Source: Myxococcales bacterium
Lineage (GTDB): Bacteria > Myxococcota_A > Polyangia > Palsa-1104 > JAEUJZ01
Direction of reading: 5' to 3'
DNA: 49,689 nucleotides
Assembly (NCBI GenBank): GCA_016794465.1
Contig: JAEUKA010000084.1
Location: 1-49,689 of the forward strand
Shown: piece by piece, positions 1-9,600 of the stretch
Position numbering within the stretch: position 1 is the stretch's first letter
How the letters are laid out: every line of letters starts with the position of its first letter
Made by a program: the position numbers and the translations under genes
The notes under the pieces: model-generated
Seen by the model: the letters and a program-made list of their open reading frames with translations, nothing else
The model's database searches: none
Told to the model about the DNA's origin: nothing

Positions 1-48
1 CCACGCGGTGATCTACGAGGAAGTCCACGAGGTGATCCACGTGGCGAT
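1..48. repeat. 12-bp tandem repeat array, cut by window start
   Basis: Four consecutive 12-base units (1-12, 13-24, 25-36, 37-48) follow a CCACGAGGTGAT-like consensus with 1-4 changes each. The array starts at base 1, so more copies may lie outside the window. Twelve is a multiple of three, so it could be the in-frame repeat of a gene ending nearby, but no convincing coding frame continues downstream. Confidence 0.6.
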
Positions 49-308
49 GCCCACGGTCTTACACGATGCGTGGCGATACGCTACTCGACGTTTCCCTCCG
101 GCCAGATTGCTTACCTGCCCCCTCATCCACTGCTCGCGGCAGATACTGGACCACCCGAATCAAGCGTGTTGCGCCGGCATGATCGGTACCGAAGCGTCAC
201 AACATCTCGGCTCGCCTCGTTCAGTTCAGTACGGCCGCTTCGGATATCAGGGGTAATAGGCACGAGAGGAAGTGTGCAGCCGTTCATGGGGCGACTGGCC
301 TGAGTGAT

Positions 309-364
309 CCCCTGGTATATCCCTCCCCGGAATCGAACGATTCCGGGGAGGGATATACCGGGGG
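309..364. repeat. long near-perfect inverted repeat
   Basis: Two arms of 27 bases are complementary around an AA centre at 336-337, with a single T/G wobble at 313/360. The inner 22 pairs are uninterrupted. As RNA this would be a very stable hairpin. It lies downstream of the small minus-strand ORF ending at 410 and could block transcription, but no U-tract follows on that strand. The plus strand has a short T run only about 15 bases beyond the stem. Alternatives are a protein-binding palindrome or the remnant of a mobile-element end. The rest of 1-409 shows no gene I can support. Confidence 0.7.
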
Positions 365-409
365 GTGATGGGTCAGCCTTTTTAACTGGAGTAGACCTTG
401 GGGGGCAGG

Positions 410-733
410 TCAAGGGGACTTGTACAACTCCACAAAGCCGTCCCCAGCCGCCTTTCGCTCTGCCTCGCTGGCTGCCTGCAGCACCGCTTCTATCGACCGG
501 CCCGACACCGCTACCCGGGGCGGCCCGATGAGCGTCCATCGCACGGGCAGTTCGCGCATACGCTGCGCCAAAAAGGCTACCGCCCGTGTTTCGGGGCCGT
601 CTTTCCTTGCCACTGCCTGCCGGGGCGCTAGCTCTACACCAGTCACTGCCACAAAGATCAGCAACCAGCCCCAGCGGTGCTGCTTGTTCGACAATTTCTG
701 ACGCTCGACCGTCACTCTTTGCCAAAGCTCCAT
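410..733 (-). CDS. hypothetical small single-pass membrane protein
   Basis: I do not recognise this 107-residue frame. It has a basic N-terminus, one hydrophobic stretch at about residues 22-35 (WGWLLIFVAVTGVE) that could be a membrane anchor or uncleaved signal, and a charged C-terminal part ending in a helical AASEAERKAAGDG-like run. Codon third positions are GC-rich, as in real genes nearby, which is the main reason to list it. No clear Shine-Dalgarno sequence precedes the ATG. It lies about 100 bases beyond the last gene of the biosynthetic operon, on the same strand, and could be an unrelated gene or a chance frame. Confidence 0.4.
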   Translation of the reverse strand: MELWQRVTVERQKLSNKQHRWGWLLIFVAVTGVELAPRQAVARKDGPETRAVAFLAQRMRELPVRWTLIGPPRVAVSGRSIEAVLQAASEAERKAAGDGFVELYKSP

Positions 734-830
734 GCGCTGAAACTAAACTATGTCGCTAGACTGTGTGGTCGAATTTGCTGTGGGTCAATGTGGAGTCTGC
801 GGAAGGTTCTCTCGAACTGCGCAGTGGGCT

Positions 831-1886
831 CTACAGCTTGACCAGGACTTTGCCGCGGTTCTGCTCGCTGCCGACAAAGAGCCTCTGGTATGCGTCTAGA
901 ATGTTGTCGAATCCTTCGTAGATGGTTTCGCTATACTTGACCGCCCCTCGCCGGATAAGCCCCCCAAAGACGTCGTGGAGCTCGAGCCAGTTCTCAGGCG
1001 TGAACCACTCCAGACAGTAGATCCCTCGGATCGTGGCGCGCGGAAACATGATGTACGGGAGCAGCCGCGGCCCGACGTACTCCTTGCCAATCTGCACCGC
1101 CCATTGCCAGCAGACAGCCACCTGGCTGTTGACATTGAGCATCGAGAACACGACATCGGTGATGTCCCCGCCGATCTGATCGAAGTACTTATCGATGCCA
1201 TGGGGCGCTGCTGCCCCAAGTGCCGCGCGGAGTTTCTCGGGCGTGTCCTCCTGCTTGTAGTTGATGACCGCGTCGAACCCAAGCCCCTTCAGATACTTGA
1301 TCTTCTCGGGAGCCCCCGCCGTGCCGACGATCCTTGCCCCCGAGCGCTTTGCCAGCTGCCCCACGATCTCGCCGATCGCCCCCGAAGCGCCGCTGATCAT
1401 CAGCGTATCGCCTTGCTTGATCTTCATGAACTTCGTGAGCGTCCCCCAGGCGGTCATACCTGTTCCGCCCATGACTCCTAGGGCGGTCGTAATGGGCAGA
1501 GCATGATCGTAGCGCTTCGGCTCCAGCTTTCGGTAGGCGGGGAAGACCATCGGGAACGTGCCCGTCTGCCACAACGCCTCGGCGCCTGTGGAGATCACAT
1601 GGCTGCGCCATCCGCCAAATCCCTGGACCAGATCCCCCACCTTGAACATCGCTTTGGGCCCCGCCTCGACGACCTGCATGATGGAGTCTGCCCCCATGTG
1701 ATCACCGATGGGGGTGTCCAGCGCGATGCCATGCAGATACGGGTCGACAGACACGTACAGGGTCTTGAGGAGCATCTCATCATCCTTCAGCTTGACATCG
1801 ACGTCCTCAACGATCTTCTGATAAATCCTCTTCGCGTCTGGGACTCCCTCGAGGTGCTCACGGATCACCAGTTTCTCGATCATCAT
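831..1886 (-). CDS. NADP-dependent medium-chain oxidoreductase (PTM ring-forming reductase, OX4/IkaC-like)
   Basis: This 351-residue protein is a zinc-independent medium-chain dehydrogenase/reductase of the LTB4-dehydrogenase/curA type. The N-terminal GroES-like half reaches about residue 130. The Rossmann half carries the glycine motif GASGAIGEIVG near 165-175 and a YFDQIGGD stretch typical of this branch. No zinc-binding Cys/His cluster is visible. It is the last gene of the operon, 38 bases after the arginase stop. In PTM clusters the equivalent enzyme (OX4 in HSAF, IkaC in ikarugamycin, FtdE in frontalamide) closes one carbocycle by a hydride-driven reductive cyclisation. That role is inferred here from context; the family alone would only predict an enoyl or alkenal reductase. 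Confidence 0.88.
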   Translation of the reverse strand: MMIEKLVIREHLEGVPDAKRIYQKIVEDVDVKLKDDEMLLKTLYVSVDPYLHGIALDTPIGDHMGADSIMQVVEAGPKAMFKVGDLVQGFGGWRSHVISTGAEALWQTGTFPMVFPAYRKLEPKRYDHALPITTALGVMGGTGMTAWGTLTKFMKIKQGDTLMISGASGAIGEIVGQLAKRSGARIVGTAGAPEKIKYLKGLGFDAVINYKQEDTPEKLRAALGAAAPHGIDKYFDQIGGDITDVVFSMLNVNSQVAVCWQWAVQIGKEYVGPRLLPYIMFPRATIRGIYCLEWFTPENWLELHDVFGGLIRRGAVKYSETIYEGFDNILDAYQRLFVGSEQNRGKVLVKL

Positions 1887-1924
1887 GTTGATATCTCCTG
1901 TTTTCCGTCGGCGGACGGATTTAT

Positions 1925-3079
1925 CTATCCGTCAATCCTGGATCCCACGGCGCGACAGCTTGGATCGCTACTCTCCAAGCCCTTCGCGTCGTTGATGTGC
2001 GAGATGAGTTCCTGCAGAAGGGCCGAAGCGAAGCCAACGACGTCGCCCGTCGCAAAGCCCTGGGCCCTCATATCCCGAAATAGGGACCGCGCCAAGATGG
2101 CGACCTGGCGCTCCCAACGATGACGCTGACTACCCGGCGACGGGGGCAGAGGCGTTCCGCGCAGTCCAGGGCTTGGACGAGGGGAACCAGCCAACGCCGA
2201 CGCAACGAGTCGAACCGCGAGTTCGCCGGTCCGGTTTTCCAGGTCTGAGGTCGGATTTAGCTCCACGATCTCCATGCTCGTGAGTCGCCCACTCCGCGCG
2301 ATCATTTCGCACAACTTCAGCGCTTCGCCCTGGTCCAGACCTCGTGAGACAGGCGTCGTCACCCCCGGCGCCAGTCCGGGATCGCAGGCATCCAGATCGT
2401 AAGAGAGGTGGATCCCCGCCCCCGCTCCGCTCAGCAGATCTAGAGCCTCGCAGAGGCAAACGTCGATCCCTCTGTCTCGGATCTCGTTCCTCGTGAATAC
2501 CCGAACACCGCTCCGCTGCACCAGCGGCTCTTCGTCGGCGTCCACCTGCCGGACACCAAACAGCACCACATGTTTTGGGGAAAGCGCGGGCAGACCGGCG
2601 TTCATGCTCACGAGCGCCTTCGGACCATGGCCGAGCAGGATCGCGAGAGGCATCCCGTGAAGGTTGCCCGATGGGCTGGTCTCCGGCGTGTTCATGTCGG
2701 CGTGCGCGTCGACCCAAAACACCCCGAGCTCCTTCCCCTGGGGCCGAAAGTACCGGACCAGTCCTGCGACAGAGCCAATAGCCTGCGAGTGATCGCCCCC
2801 GAGAATCAACGGGAAGCGCCCGGCTCGCAATGTGTGCTCGACCGTATCTGCCAGTCGGGTGCAAGCGGACGCAATGGCATCCAGGTAATGCGTCCTCGGA
2901 TCGGGCCCCGCAGCAGCACTGTCATCCTGCAGTATCTCGTGATGCGTTGCGACCCTGTGGCCCATAGCCTCCAGGGCGGCGACGATCCCTGCCTTATGAA
3001 TGGCGGACGGTCCGTCTGCCGCACCGCGCCGACCGGCTCCGAGATCCAGACAAACGTTCGTGATGCTGATATCCATCAT
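1925..3079 (-). CDS. arginase with C-terminal helical extension
   Basis: This is a ureohydrolase of the arginase branch: L-arginine + H2O gives L-ornithine + urea. The manganese ligands are in view: GGDHS, DAHADMN, and YDLDACDP, together with the NLHGMP substrate loop. The catalytic domain fills about residues 1-300. A further 80 residues, rich in RWERQ/RSLFRDMRAQG-like helical sequence, exceed the usual arginase length of about 300. The ATG overlaps the stop of the preceding oxidoreductase gene by four bases (ATGA), so the two are probably translationally coupled. The neighbouring PKS-NRPS appears to activate ornithine, so the likely job is precursor supply. Arginase genes are known in HSAF-type PTM clusters. 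Agmatinase is an alternative, but the whole motif set favours arginase. Confidence 0.9.
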   Translation of the reverse strand: MMDISITNVCLDLGAGRRGAADGPSAIHKAGIVAALEAMGHRVATHHEILQDDSAAAGPDPRTHYLDAIASACTRLADTVEHTLRAGRFPLILGGDHSQAIGSVAGLVRYFRPQGKELGVFWVDAHADMNTPETSPSGNLHGMPLAILLGHGPKALVSMNAGLPALSPKHVVLFGVRQVDADEEPLVQRSGVRVFTRNEIRDRGIDVCLCEALDLLSGAGAGIHLSYDLDACDPGLAPGVTTPVSRGLDQGEALKLCEMIARSGRLTSMEIVELNPTSDLENRTGELAVRLVASALAGSPRPSPGLRGTPLPPSPGSQRHRWERQVAILARSLFRDMRAQGFATGDVVGFASALLQELISHINDAKGLESSDPSCRAVGSRIDG

Positions 3080-4902
3080 AGGTCGACTCGCGAGCTCGCC
3101 GGGTTCGACGTCTTTACGCGCGATGCCTTGGTATCCGGGGCGCGGGTTGAACTGGTCGCAGTGGGTCGTTCGGCGTCGCTTTCCGGCTCCTGCTGCTTGT
3201 TCGCGGGAAGCGTCCGCTGCGGTGAACTCGCGCGCGGCACTGCAGCCGTCACCACAACATGCGTCGGCAGCGGCACCGAATCATCCACCTGGGCCGCAAA
3301 ATCCTTTCCATCGTCCTTGCAGACGAAATGCATCACATGGCGTCCCGCGGCCGCCGCCCGGATCAGTCCCCCCGTCGTGACCCAGACACCCGCCATGTAG
3401 AAGTTCTGGAGGCCCGGTAGTACGGGACCATGTTTATTTACTTCCTTCTCCAACGTCTCGCCGCCCTCGACGAATGGTTGCCACTGGAGCACCGTCCCGT
3501 CGTAGTTCGCCGTGTAGCGGACCTGCGTGAGCGGGGTCGAGGTATCCCGTATCACTACGGCGTCTGCGAGCCCGGGATATTTCCGGTTTAGATAGTCAAT
3601 CATGAACCTGGCGACCCGCTTTTTCTCGAGGGCGTATCTCGACCCGCGCTTCACTGCCAACGTGTGGAGCTCCTCGCCCCGTCGAAAACGGCTCGCCTGC
3701 TCCTCTCCTTCGTTCAGCGCACGCCACGGCGAGATATCGCAGAAATACGTTGCGAAGACGACAGAGGTGCCCCCCGGGCAGAGCTCGGGGTAGTGCTTAT
3801 TGCGGAACTGGACATTGATACTCGGGTGAAAGATCCCAGGGAGCTGCCGGGAATCGGCCTCCGTCAGGAGATGTGTCATGCAGTGCTCGGACTCAGGGAA
3901 GGCCCGGTTCAATCCGAGAAACAACGTGAAGTACCCCGGAAAGATCATGCCCGGCTGCTTGATGGTATCGGTGTAGAGTCGCTTGTACGTATCGTTCAGG
4001 TACTTGCCTTTGAGGAACTTCATAATCGTCTGGTAACCGTCGGCTGCTGAGACAACGACATCGGCGAAAAATTCACGCCCATCACTCAGTCGGATTCCGA
4101 TCGCCCGATCGTTCTCGACCAGGATCTCCGCGACCTTCGCGTTGTACGTCACCTCTCCACCCAGTCGCTTGTACCGTTCTTCGACGGAGCGAGCGAGGCC
4201 CAGGGAGCCGCCTTCCGGGACGCCGGCCGACGCGTTGGCGTGGCAGGCAAGCTGGAAGTAAAACGGGAGCACGGGAAACTTAGGCATCTTTTCGTACAAG
4301 ATGAAGTTGAACGCCTCGCGCAAAAGCGGCTCTTTGAAACGAGCGGAGTAATCGGTCATCAAGGTCGTGATCGACTGGCTGATGACGCGATAGAACGGAA
4401 TGAAGCTCAGGTACATCCGCAGCTTCTCGAAGGTTCCCATCAGTCCCACGGGTTTAAGAAACGGATACGCCGTGAGGCACTTCTGGAACTTCCGGAGTCC
4501 GTTGCAGAACTCTCGAATAAGCTTGGCGTCGGCAATCGAGATCTCGAGGAGATGAGCCTCGAGACGATCGGGATCCGAGTAGAATCGGACGATTCTGCCG
4601 TCCGTCGCTTGGACGGTGTTGAAGATCTCGAAATGGCGGATCTCCTTGCCTTGGAGCGCACCGAGTTCCAGCCAAATCTGATGCAGCTCGTTGCCCGGCC
4701 CGCTTCCGAGCAACCAGCTCACGCACCAGTCGAAGGTAAAATCCCCCCTCTTCCACCCCGTGCAGCAGCCCCCCGGAATCTCGTGCAACTCGAAGATGCG
4801 GCTCTTGTAACCGTTCATCTGCGCGTAACATCCTGCGGACAGACCGCCGATGCCGGCGCCCACGATAATCATTGTCTCTCGCATTTTTTTCGGTGACGAC
4901 AT
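3076..4902 (-). CDS. CrtI/phytoene-desaturase-like FAD oxidoreductase (PTM cyclase candidate 2)
   Basis: This 608-residue flavoprotein has the N-terminal dinucleotide-binding motif IIVGAGIGGLSAG, then a GGCCTGW segment typical of the CrtI family. Near the C-terminus is the FAD-contact region FYMAGVWVTTGGLIRAAAAG. The catalytic fold ends near residue 540. The last 65 or so residues are low-complexity, rich in Pro, Ser and Thr, and absent from the paralogue upstream. In PTM pathways two such enzymes build the first five-membered rings from the polyene macrolactam. This one is the second of an adjacent pair, 43 bases downstream of the first. Family assignment is firm; the specific cyclisation is inferred from the cluster. 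Start: ATG 4902, preceded by an AGGAGGGA-like ribosome-binding site. Confidence 0.9.
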   Translation of the reverse strand: MSSPKKMRETMIIVGAGIGGLSAGCYAQMNGYKSRIFELHEIPGGCCTGWKRGDFTFDWCVSWLLGSGPGNELHQIWLELGALQGKEIRHFEIFNTVQATDGRIVRFYSDPDRLEAHLLEISIADAKLIREFCNGLRKFQKCLTAYPFLKPVGLMGTFEKLRMYLSFIPFYRVISQSITTLMTDYSARFKEPLLREAFNFILYEKMPKFPVLPFYFQLACHANASAGVPEGGSLGLARSVEERYKRLGGEVTYNAKVAEILVENDRAIGIRLSDGREFFADVVVSAADGYQTIMKFLKGKYLNDTYKRLYTDTIKQPGMIFPGYFTLFLGLNRAFPESEHCMTHLLTEADSRQLPGIFHPSINVQFRNKHYPELCPGGTSVVFATYFCDISPWRALNEGEEQASRFRRGEELHTLAVKRGSRYALEKKRVARFMIDYLNRKYPGLADAVVIRDTSTPLTQVRYTANYDGTVLQWQPFVEGGETLEKEVNKHGPVLPGLQNFYMAGVWVTTGGLIRAAAAGRHVMHFVCKDDGKDFAAQVDDSVPLPTHVVVTAAVPRASSPQRTLPANKQQEPESDAERPTATSSTRAPDTKASRVKTSNPASSRVDL

Positions 4903-4945
4903 GGCATTCCCTCCTATTACTCGGGCGGTCAGCGCGCGAAGATGG

Positions 4946-6583
4946 TCAATTCAGTAAGTCCTGTTCCTCGTCGAGCAGAGGCAGGTGCTCAAGTCCGTCG
5001 GGTCGCCACGCAGGGCTGCCCTCGTTCGGCCAAGCACGGAAGGGCCGCTTCATGTCCCGACAGATAAACTGAACAGCGAAGCGCCCCGAGGAGGCAGCGC
5101 GGATAAGGCCGCCGCCCGCAATCCACTGGCCGGCCATGTAGAAACCTCGAAGGCCAGGCAACTGCATGCCGTGCACGTTGATCAGGGTGTTGGCGAGATC
5201 CTCCGCTTCAGAGAAGGATTTCCAGGCGAGGATGCTGCCATTGTAGTTCCCGGTGTACCGCTCCATCGTTGCCGGCGACGTGACATCGACGATCTCGGTC
5301 TTGTCTCGCAGGCCCGGATAGCGGCGCTCCAGGAAGTCCTGGACGAAACGGGCAACCTTGCGCTTCTCTGCCTTGTACAGTGCTTTGTTCTCTGTCCGGA
5401 GTCTCTTCCAGTACTTAAAGTCAGTGAAGTATGTGCAATGCAGAACCGATTTGCCTGGAGGCGCGAAGCCGCTCGAATAACGGGAGCGGTGCTGCACGAC
5501 CAGGCTTCGCTGCGACGCGATGGGCAGAGCGGCTGCGTCCTTCTCACTTAGCAGGTAGGTTGTGCTGTGCGCGTCATCGTCGCCGAATTCGCCGTTGACG
5601 CCGAGGAAGATCGAGACAACTCCCGGATAGATCAGCTTCGGCTTCAACAGGATTTCCTTGTAAAGTTTCTCAATCGTCTTGTTGACGTAGTTCCCTCCCA
5701 ACATCTGATAGATGGTCGTGGCGCCGTCGCAGGCCGACACTACGGCATCTGCGTAGTGCTGCGAACCGTCCGCGAGCTCCACTCCGATGGCGCGATCGCC
5801 GTCGACGAGAATCTTGGCAACCTTGGCTCGATAGGTGATCTCGCCACCGAGAGACCGATAGCGCGCCTCCACTGACTTCGACAGCCCGAGTGACCCTCCC
5901 TGCGGAAAGCCGGCGTTCTTATTGTGAGCGCACGCAAGATTGTATAGGTACGGGAGCAACGGGAAGCACTCGTGATCTTGAAAGAAGATGTTCGGGAACG
6001 AGCGCCGGAGCAGCGGGCTCTTGAGCTTGCTGCAGAAGCTCTCCATCTGCATCGCGGCGTTGCGCCAGAACAGCCGAAAGGAAGGCAGCAGGCTGATGAT
6101 CATCTTGACCTTCTCACGCCAAGTCATGAGCGACCACGGCTTGAGAAATGGATAGACATGGAGCTTCACGAACCGGCGGAGATCACCGCAGAAGGTCCGT
6201 GCGAGCGCGGCGTCCTCAGGAGACACTTCCTGGAGATGTCTCTCGAGGCGGTCTGGATCATTATAGAATGTGACCGAATGACCGGTTTCATCGACGACGC
6301 GGTTGAACAGGTCGAAGTTCTTGACCGTCTTGCCAGCGAGTGCCCCGAGTTCATGCCACACTTGATTGGCATCGTTGCCCTCACCGCTGCCGATGAGCCA
6401 CTCGATGCAATAGTCGAAGATGTAGCCCTTTCTTGACCACGCGGTGCAGCATCCCCCCGGCAGGACGTGCATCTCGAAGATGCGGCTATGAAAGCCGCTC
6501 ATCTGGGCATAGATACCAGTCGCCAGGCCAGCGATTCCGGCGCCGATGACGATAAGACTTGGCTTGTTGTCCTTCATGGTCAC
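4946..6583 (-). CDS. CrtI/phytoene-desaturase-like FAD oxidoreductase (PTM cyclase candidate 1)
   Basis: This 545-residue protein is a clear paralogue of its downstream neighbour. It has IVIGAGIAGLATG at residues about 11-23, GGCCTAW near 45, a matching CAHNKNAGFPQGGSLGLSKS core segment, and the C-terminal FYMAGQWIAGGGLIRAASSG flavin-binding stretch. The length is normal for the family, without the C-terminal tail of the paralogue. It starts 45 bases after the PKS-NRPS stop. HSAF and frontalamide clusters carry two to three of these enzymes after the synthase gene, where they oxidatively cyclise the polyene tetramate macrolactam. Two FAD enzymes plus one MDR reductase is the set associated with 5/5/6 ring systems, but ring pattern cannot be read from sequence with certainty. 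Confidence 0.9.
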   Translation of the reverse strand: MTMKDNKPSLIVIGAGIAGLATGIYAQMSGFHSRIFEMHVLPGGCCTAWSRKGYIFDYCIEWLIGSGEGNDANQVWHELGALAGKTVKNFDLFNRVVDETGHSVTFYNDPDRLERHLQEVSPEDAALARTFCGDLRRFVKLHVYPFLKPWSLMTWREKVKMIISLLPSFRLFWRNAAMQMESFCSKLKSPLLRRSFPNIFFQDHECFPLLPYLYNLACAHNKNAGFPQGGSLGLSKSVEARYRSLGGEITYRAKVAKILVDGDRAIGVELADGSQHYADAVVSACDGATTIYQMLGGNYVNKTIEKLYKEILLKPKLIYPGVVSIFLGVNGEFGDDDAHSTTYLLSEKDAAALPIASQRSLVVQHRSRYSSGFAPPGKSVLHCTYFTDFKYWKRLRTENKALYKAEKRKVARFVQDFLERRYPGLRDKTEIVDVTSPATMERYTGNYNGSILAWKSFSEAEDLANTLINVHGMQLPGLRGFYMAGQWIAGGGLIRAASSGRFAVQFICRDMKRPFRAWPNEGSPAWRPDGLEHLPLLDEEQDLLN

Positions 6584-6628
6584 GCACCACCTCGAGTAGA
6601 ACGGTTCGACGAAATTTGCTTGTTACCG

Positions 6629-9600
6629 TCACGCGGCCTCGAAGCTCTGCGCGGTCCCGGCAAGGATGCTGCGAGTAATCTCCGCGTTCCTTGCTGCGTA
6701 TTCGCCGTCCAACATGTCAGCGTGTTTGCCATGGCCGCGGAATACGACCGTGCGGGTGGCTGAGCTGCCTTGCCAGTTGCCGTAGTGCCCCGCCCCATAG
6801 AGGGTGACCTTGTCCTCGTCCGAAATGATGCTCACTGGCGCGGTAATCACTCCGTCATTCAGCGTGCGGCTGCAGAAATTTATGTACTCCTTTGCCTGCT
6901 CCAGCGTGATCCGCTCGACGATATCTGAGCCCGTGTGCTTGCGCAGGTGCTCGCGGAGCTCCTTCTCGAACTCGACCAAGTGCTCATCCGTAAGCACGAA
7001 GGACTCCTTGATGCAGTACGAGTCCATGACTACGACGTGGGGCACCTCACGGCCTCGGCGCTCGAGCTCCTTCGCAATTTCGAACGCCAGATTGCCGCCG
7101 AGCGAGTATCCGAGGAGAACGCAGGGACCTTCGCTCTGAATTGATTCGATCAAGTCGGCGTATCGATCGATCTTGTCGTCGCCTGCCAGGTAGTTGAACG
7201 CTACGAACGCATGCTCTGGCATGTGCTCTGCGAGCCGGCGATACACCAGGCCATGACCTCCCGCGGGTGGGAAGCAATAGATGGTGTTCTCTTTGCCTCC
7301 GTTGAACCGGAGATAGGGCTGCGCCCCTGAGGTGCGCCCGACGATGATGTCTTCGACCGCGCGCGCCATGCCGAACAGGGTTGACACCTTGAACAGCTGA
7401 TTCACCGAGATGGCAATGTTCAGCTCCGATTGCAGATGGTAGATGAGCTCGATGAGCTTGATCGAGCTCCCGCCCAGCTCGAAAAAGTCGTGGTCCAGTC
7501 TGACCTGCGCCGTGCCCAGAAGCCGCTTCCAGTGCTCGGCCATGCGGACCTCGTAAAATGTCCGAGGAAGCTCGCCGCCCGTGGTGTCGATGCAGCGATC
7601 CGGCATGGGCAGCGTGCCAACATCGACCTTGCCGTTGGGAGACAAGGGGTACTCTGCCACTTGCAGGATATGGGTCGGGATCATGAAGGTCGGCAGCTGG
7701 GTGCTCAGGTGCTTCCGCATCGCCCGCACATCGAGCTCGCTGTTCGGTGTGGCAATGCAATATGCGCAGAGCACTATCTCGCCGCTGGCATCGGGACGAG
7801 CTGCCACCACCGCCCGTACCACTTCAGGTAAATGGACAAGCTGACTCTCGATCTCGCCGATCTCGATGCGGTGGCCGCGCACCTTGATCTGGCTGTCGGC
7901 ACGGCCACACAGGTGTATGGTTCCGTCCGTATCCCACTGCGCCAAGTCTCCCGTGCGATAGAGGCGCATCGCGTCGCTACCGTCGAGTGTCATGGTCATG
8001 AAGCGAGCCGCGGTCTGCTCAGGATCATTGACATAGCCGGCCGAGACGCCATCTCCACCCACCCAGATCTCGCCCGGAACCCCCACAGGCACCGGCGCAC
8101 CGTGCCCGTCCAGAATGAAGATGTGGCTGCCTGGGAAGGGTCGGCCGATAGGTACCATCCGTCCCGGCTCGATGTGATCGAGCGATCCCTCAAAGTAGGT
8201 GCTGTCGATGGTCGCCTCGCTCAGGCCATAGGAGTTGATGAGGCGAGTCCGGAAGCCGACGAGAGCACGGAGGCGTTTGTATTCTTCGACCTTCCAGACG
8301 TCTGATCCGACAATCAGGAGACGCATGAAATCGAGGCGCTTGCCTTCGCGCTCGCAGTAAGACATGAGGCTGCGCACGATGGCCGGTACGAACTCCCCTG
8401 CGTCCACGCGGTGGCTCTTCATGACCTCGTAGAGGCGGATCGTGTTGAGTAGGAGGCTCCTGGGCACGAGGACGAGCGTTCCACCCGAGCAGAGCGCCCG
8501 GACAAAGTCGCCACTCCAGACATCAAACGAGAAGCTCGCCATCTGCAAGTGAACGCGCGCATCCGTGCGCAGCCGGTATTCGAGCTCCCAGGCGCGGTAG
8601 ATCGACGCCAGGTTCTTGTGGGTAACACGTACGCCTTTGGGCAGCCCCGTGGAGCCGGAAGTATAGATGATATACGCGGTGCGATCGAGATCCGCCGACG
8701 AGGAAAACGGCCGCGAGTCTCCCTCCGGCACCGAAAGGAGAGACTCCTCAACAAGGACCAGGGATGTACCTTGCACGTGAGCCAAGCGCTCGGCTGCCGC
8801 CGCATCGCAAAGGACGAAGCGAGCTCCAGCATTCTGGATCATGTACTCGATGCGGTCCTCCGGATACTCAGGATCGATCGGTAGATACGCGCCTCCTGCC
8901 TTGAGGATCGCGAGCACTGAGACGACAAGCTCGGGCGACTTCTCTATGCAGACTGCAACGCTGGTTTCCGCCTCTACACCCAGGGAGCGGAGGTGATGCG
9001 CGAGCTTGTTGGACTGAGATTCGAGTTCGCCGTAGGTTATGGACCGGGATGAGTCGTCCTCAGATGGAACCGAAACCGCGACAGCACTCGGATTCTCTGC
9101 AGCGTTACGGCTGATCAGCACATGGACAGGCTCCTCCGCGATGGCGGGCCTGGACGCTCCGCGCCAATGCTGGAGGATCTTTGAGCGCTCCGCGGCGCTA
9201 AGCATGTCGTGCTCGGAGATGCGCTTGTTCGGCTCGGCCGTCAGTGACCGGAGCAGCTCGACATAGTGCGAGGCCATCCTCCCAATCGTTGCGGGAAGGA
9301 AAAGATCGCTATTGTATTTCAGCACGCAGTGGAAGCTGCGCTCCTCTTCGTCCTCGTAGGCAGAGAGAGTCAGGTCGAACTGCCCCTCTTCTTCGGGTAA
9401 CTCGACGTAGTTGAGCTTGAACCCATACTTCTCGGTCGCTACGCGGTGGACGAGCAGGATAAACATGGCCTGGAACACCGCCGATCGGCTCGGGTCGTGT
9501 TTCAATCCGAGCTTGTCTACGAGGAGTACGAAGGGAAACTCCTGGTTGTCGAGGCCGTTGAGTACGATCGTGCGGACCTCGCTCAGAAAGTCGATGAACG

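Noticed and set aside
309..364. Rho-independent terminator
   Set aside because: The stem is far longer than usual and no T-run directly follows on either strand.
123..725. Minus-strand frame of 200 codons
   Set aside because: It runs through the palindrome and is rich in Arg, Gly and Pro without any domain pattern. It overlaps the better frame 410-733, which itself is only tentative.
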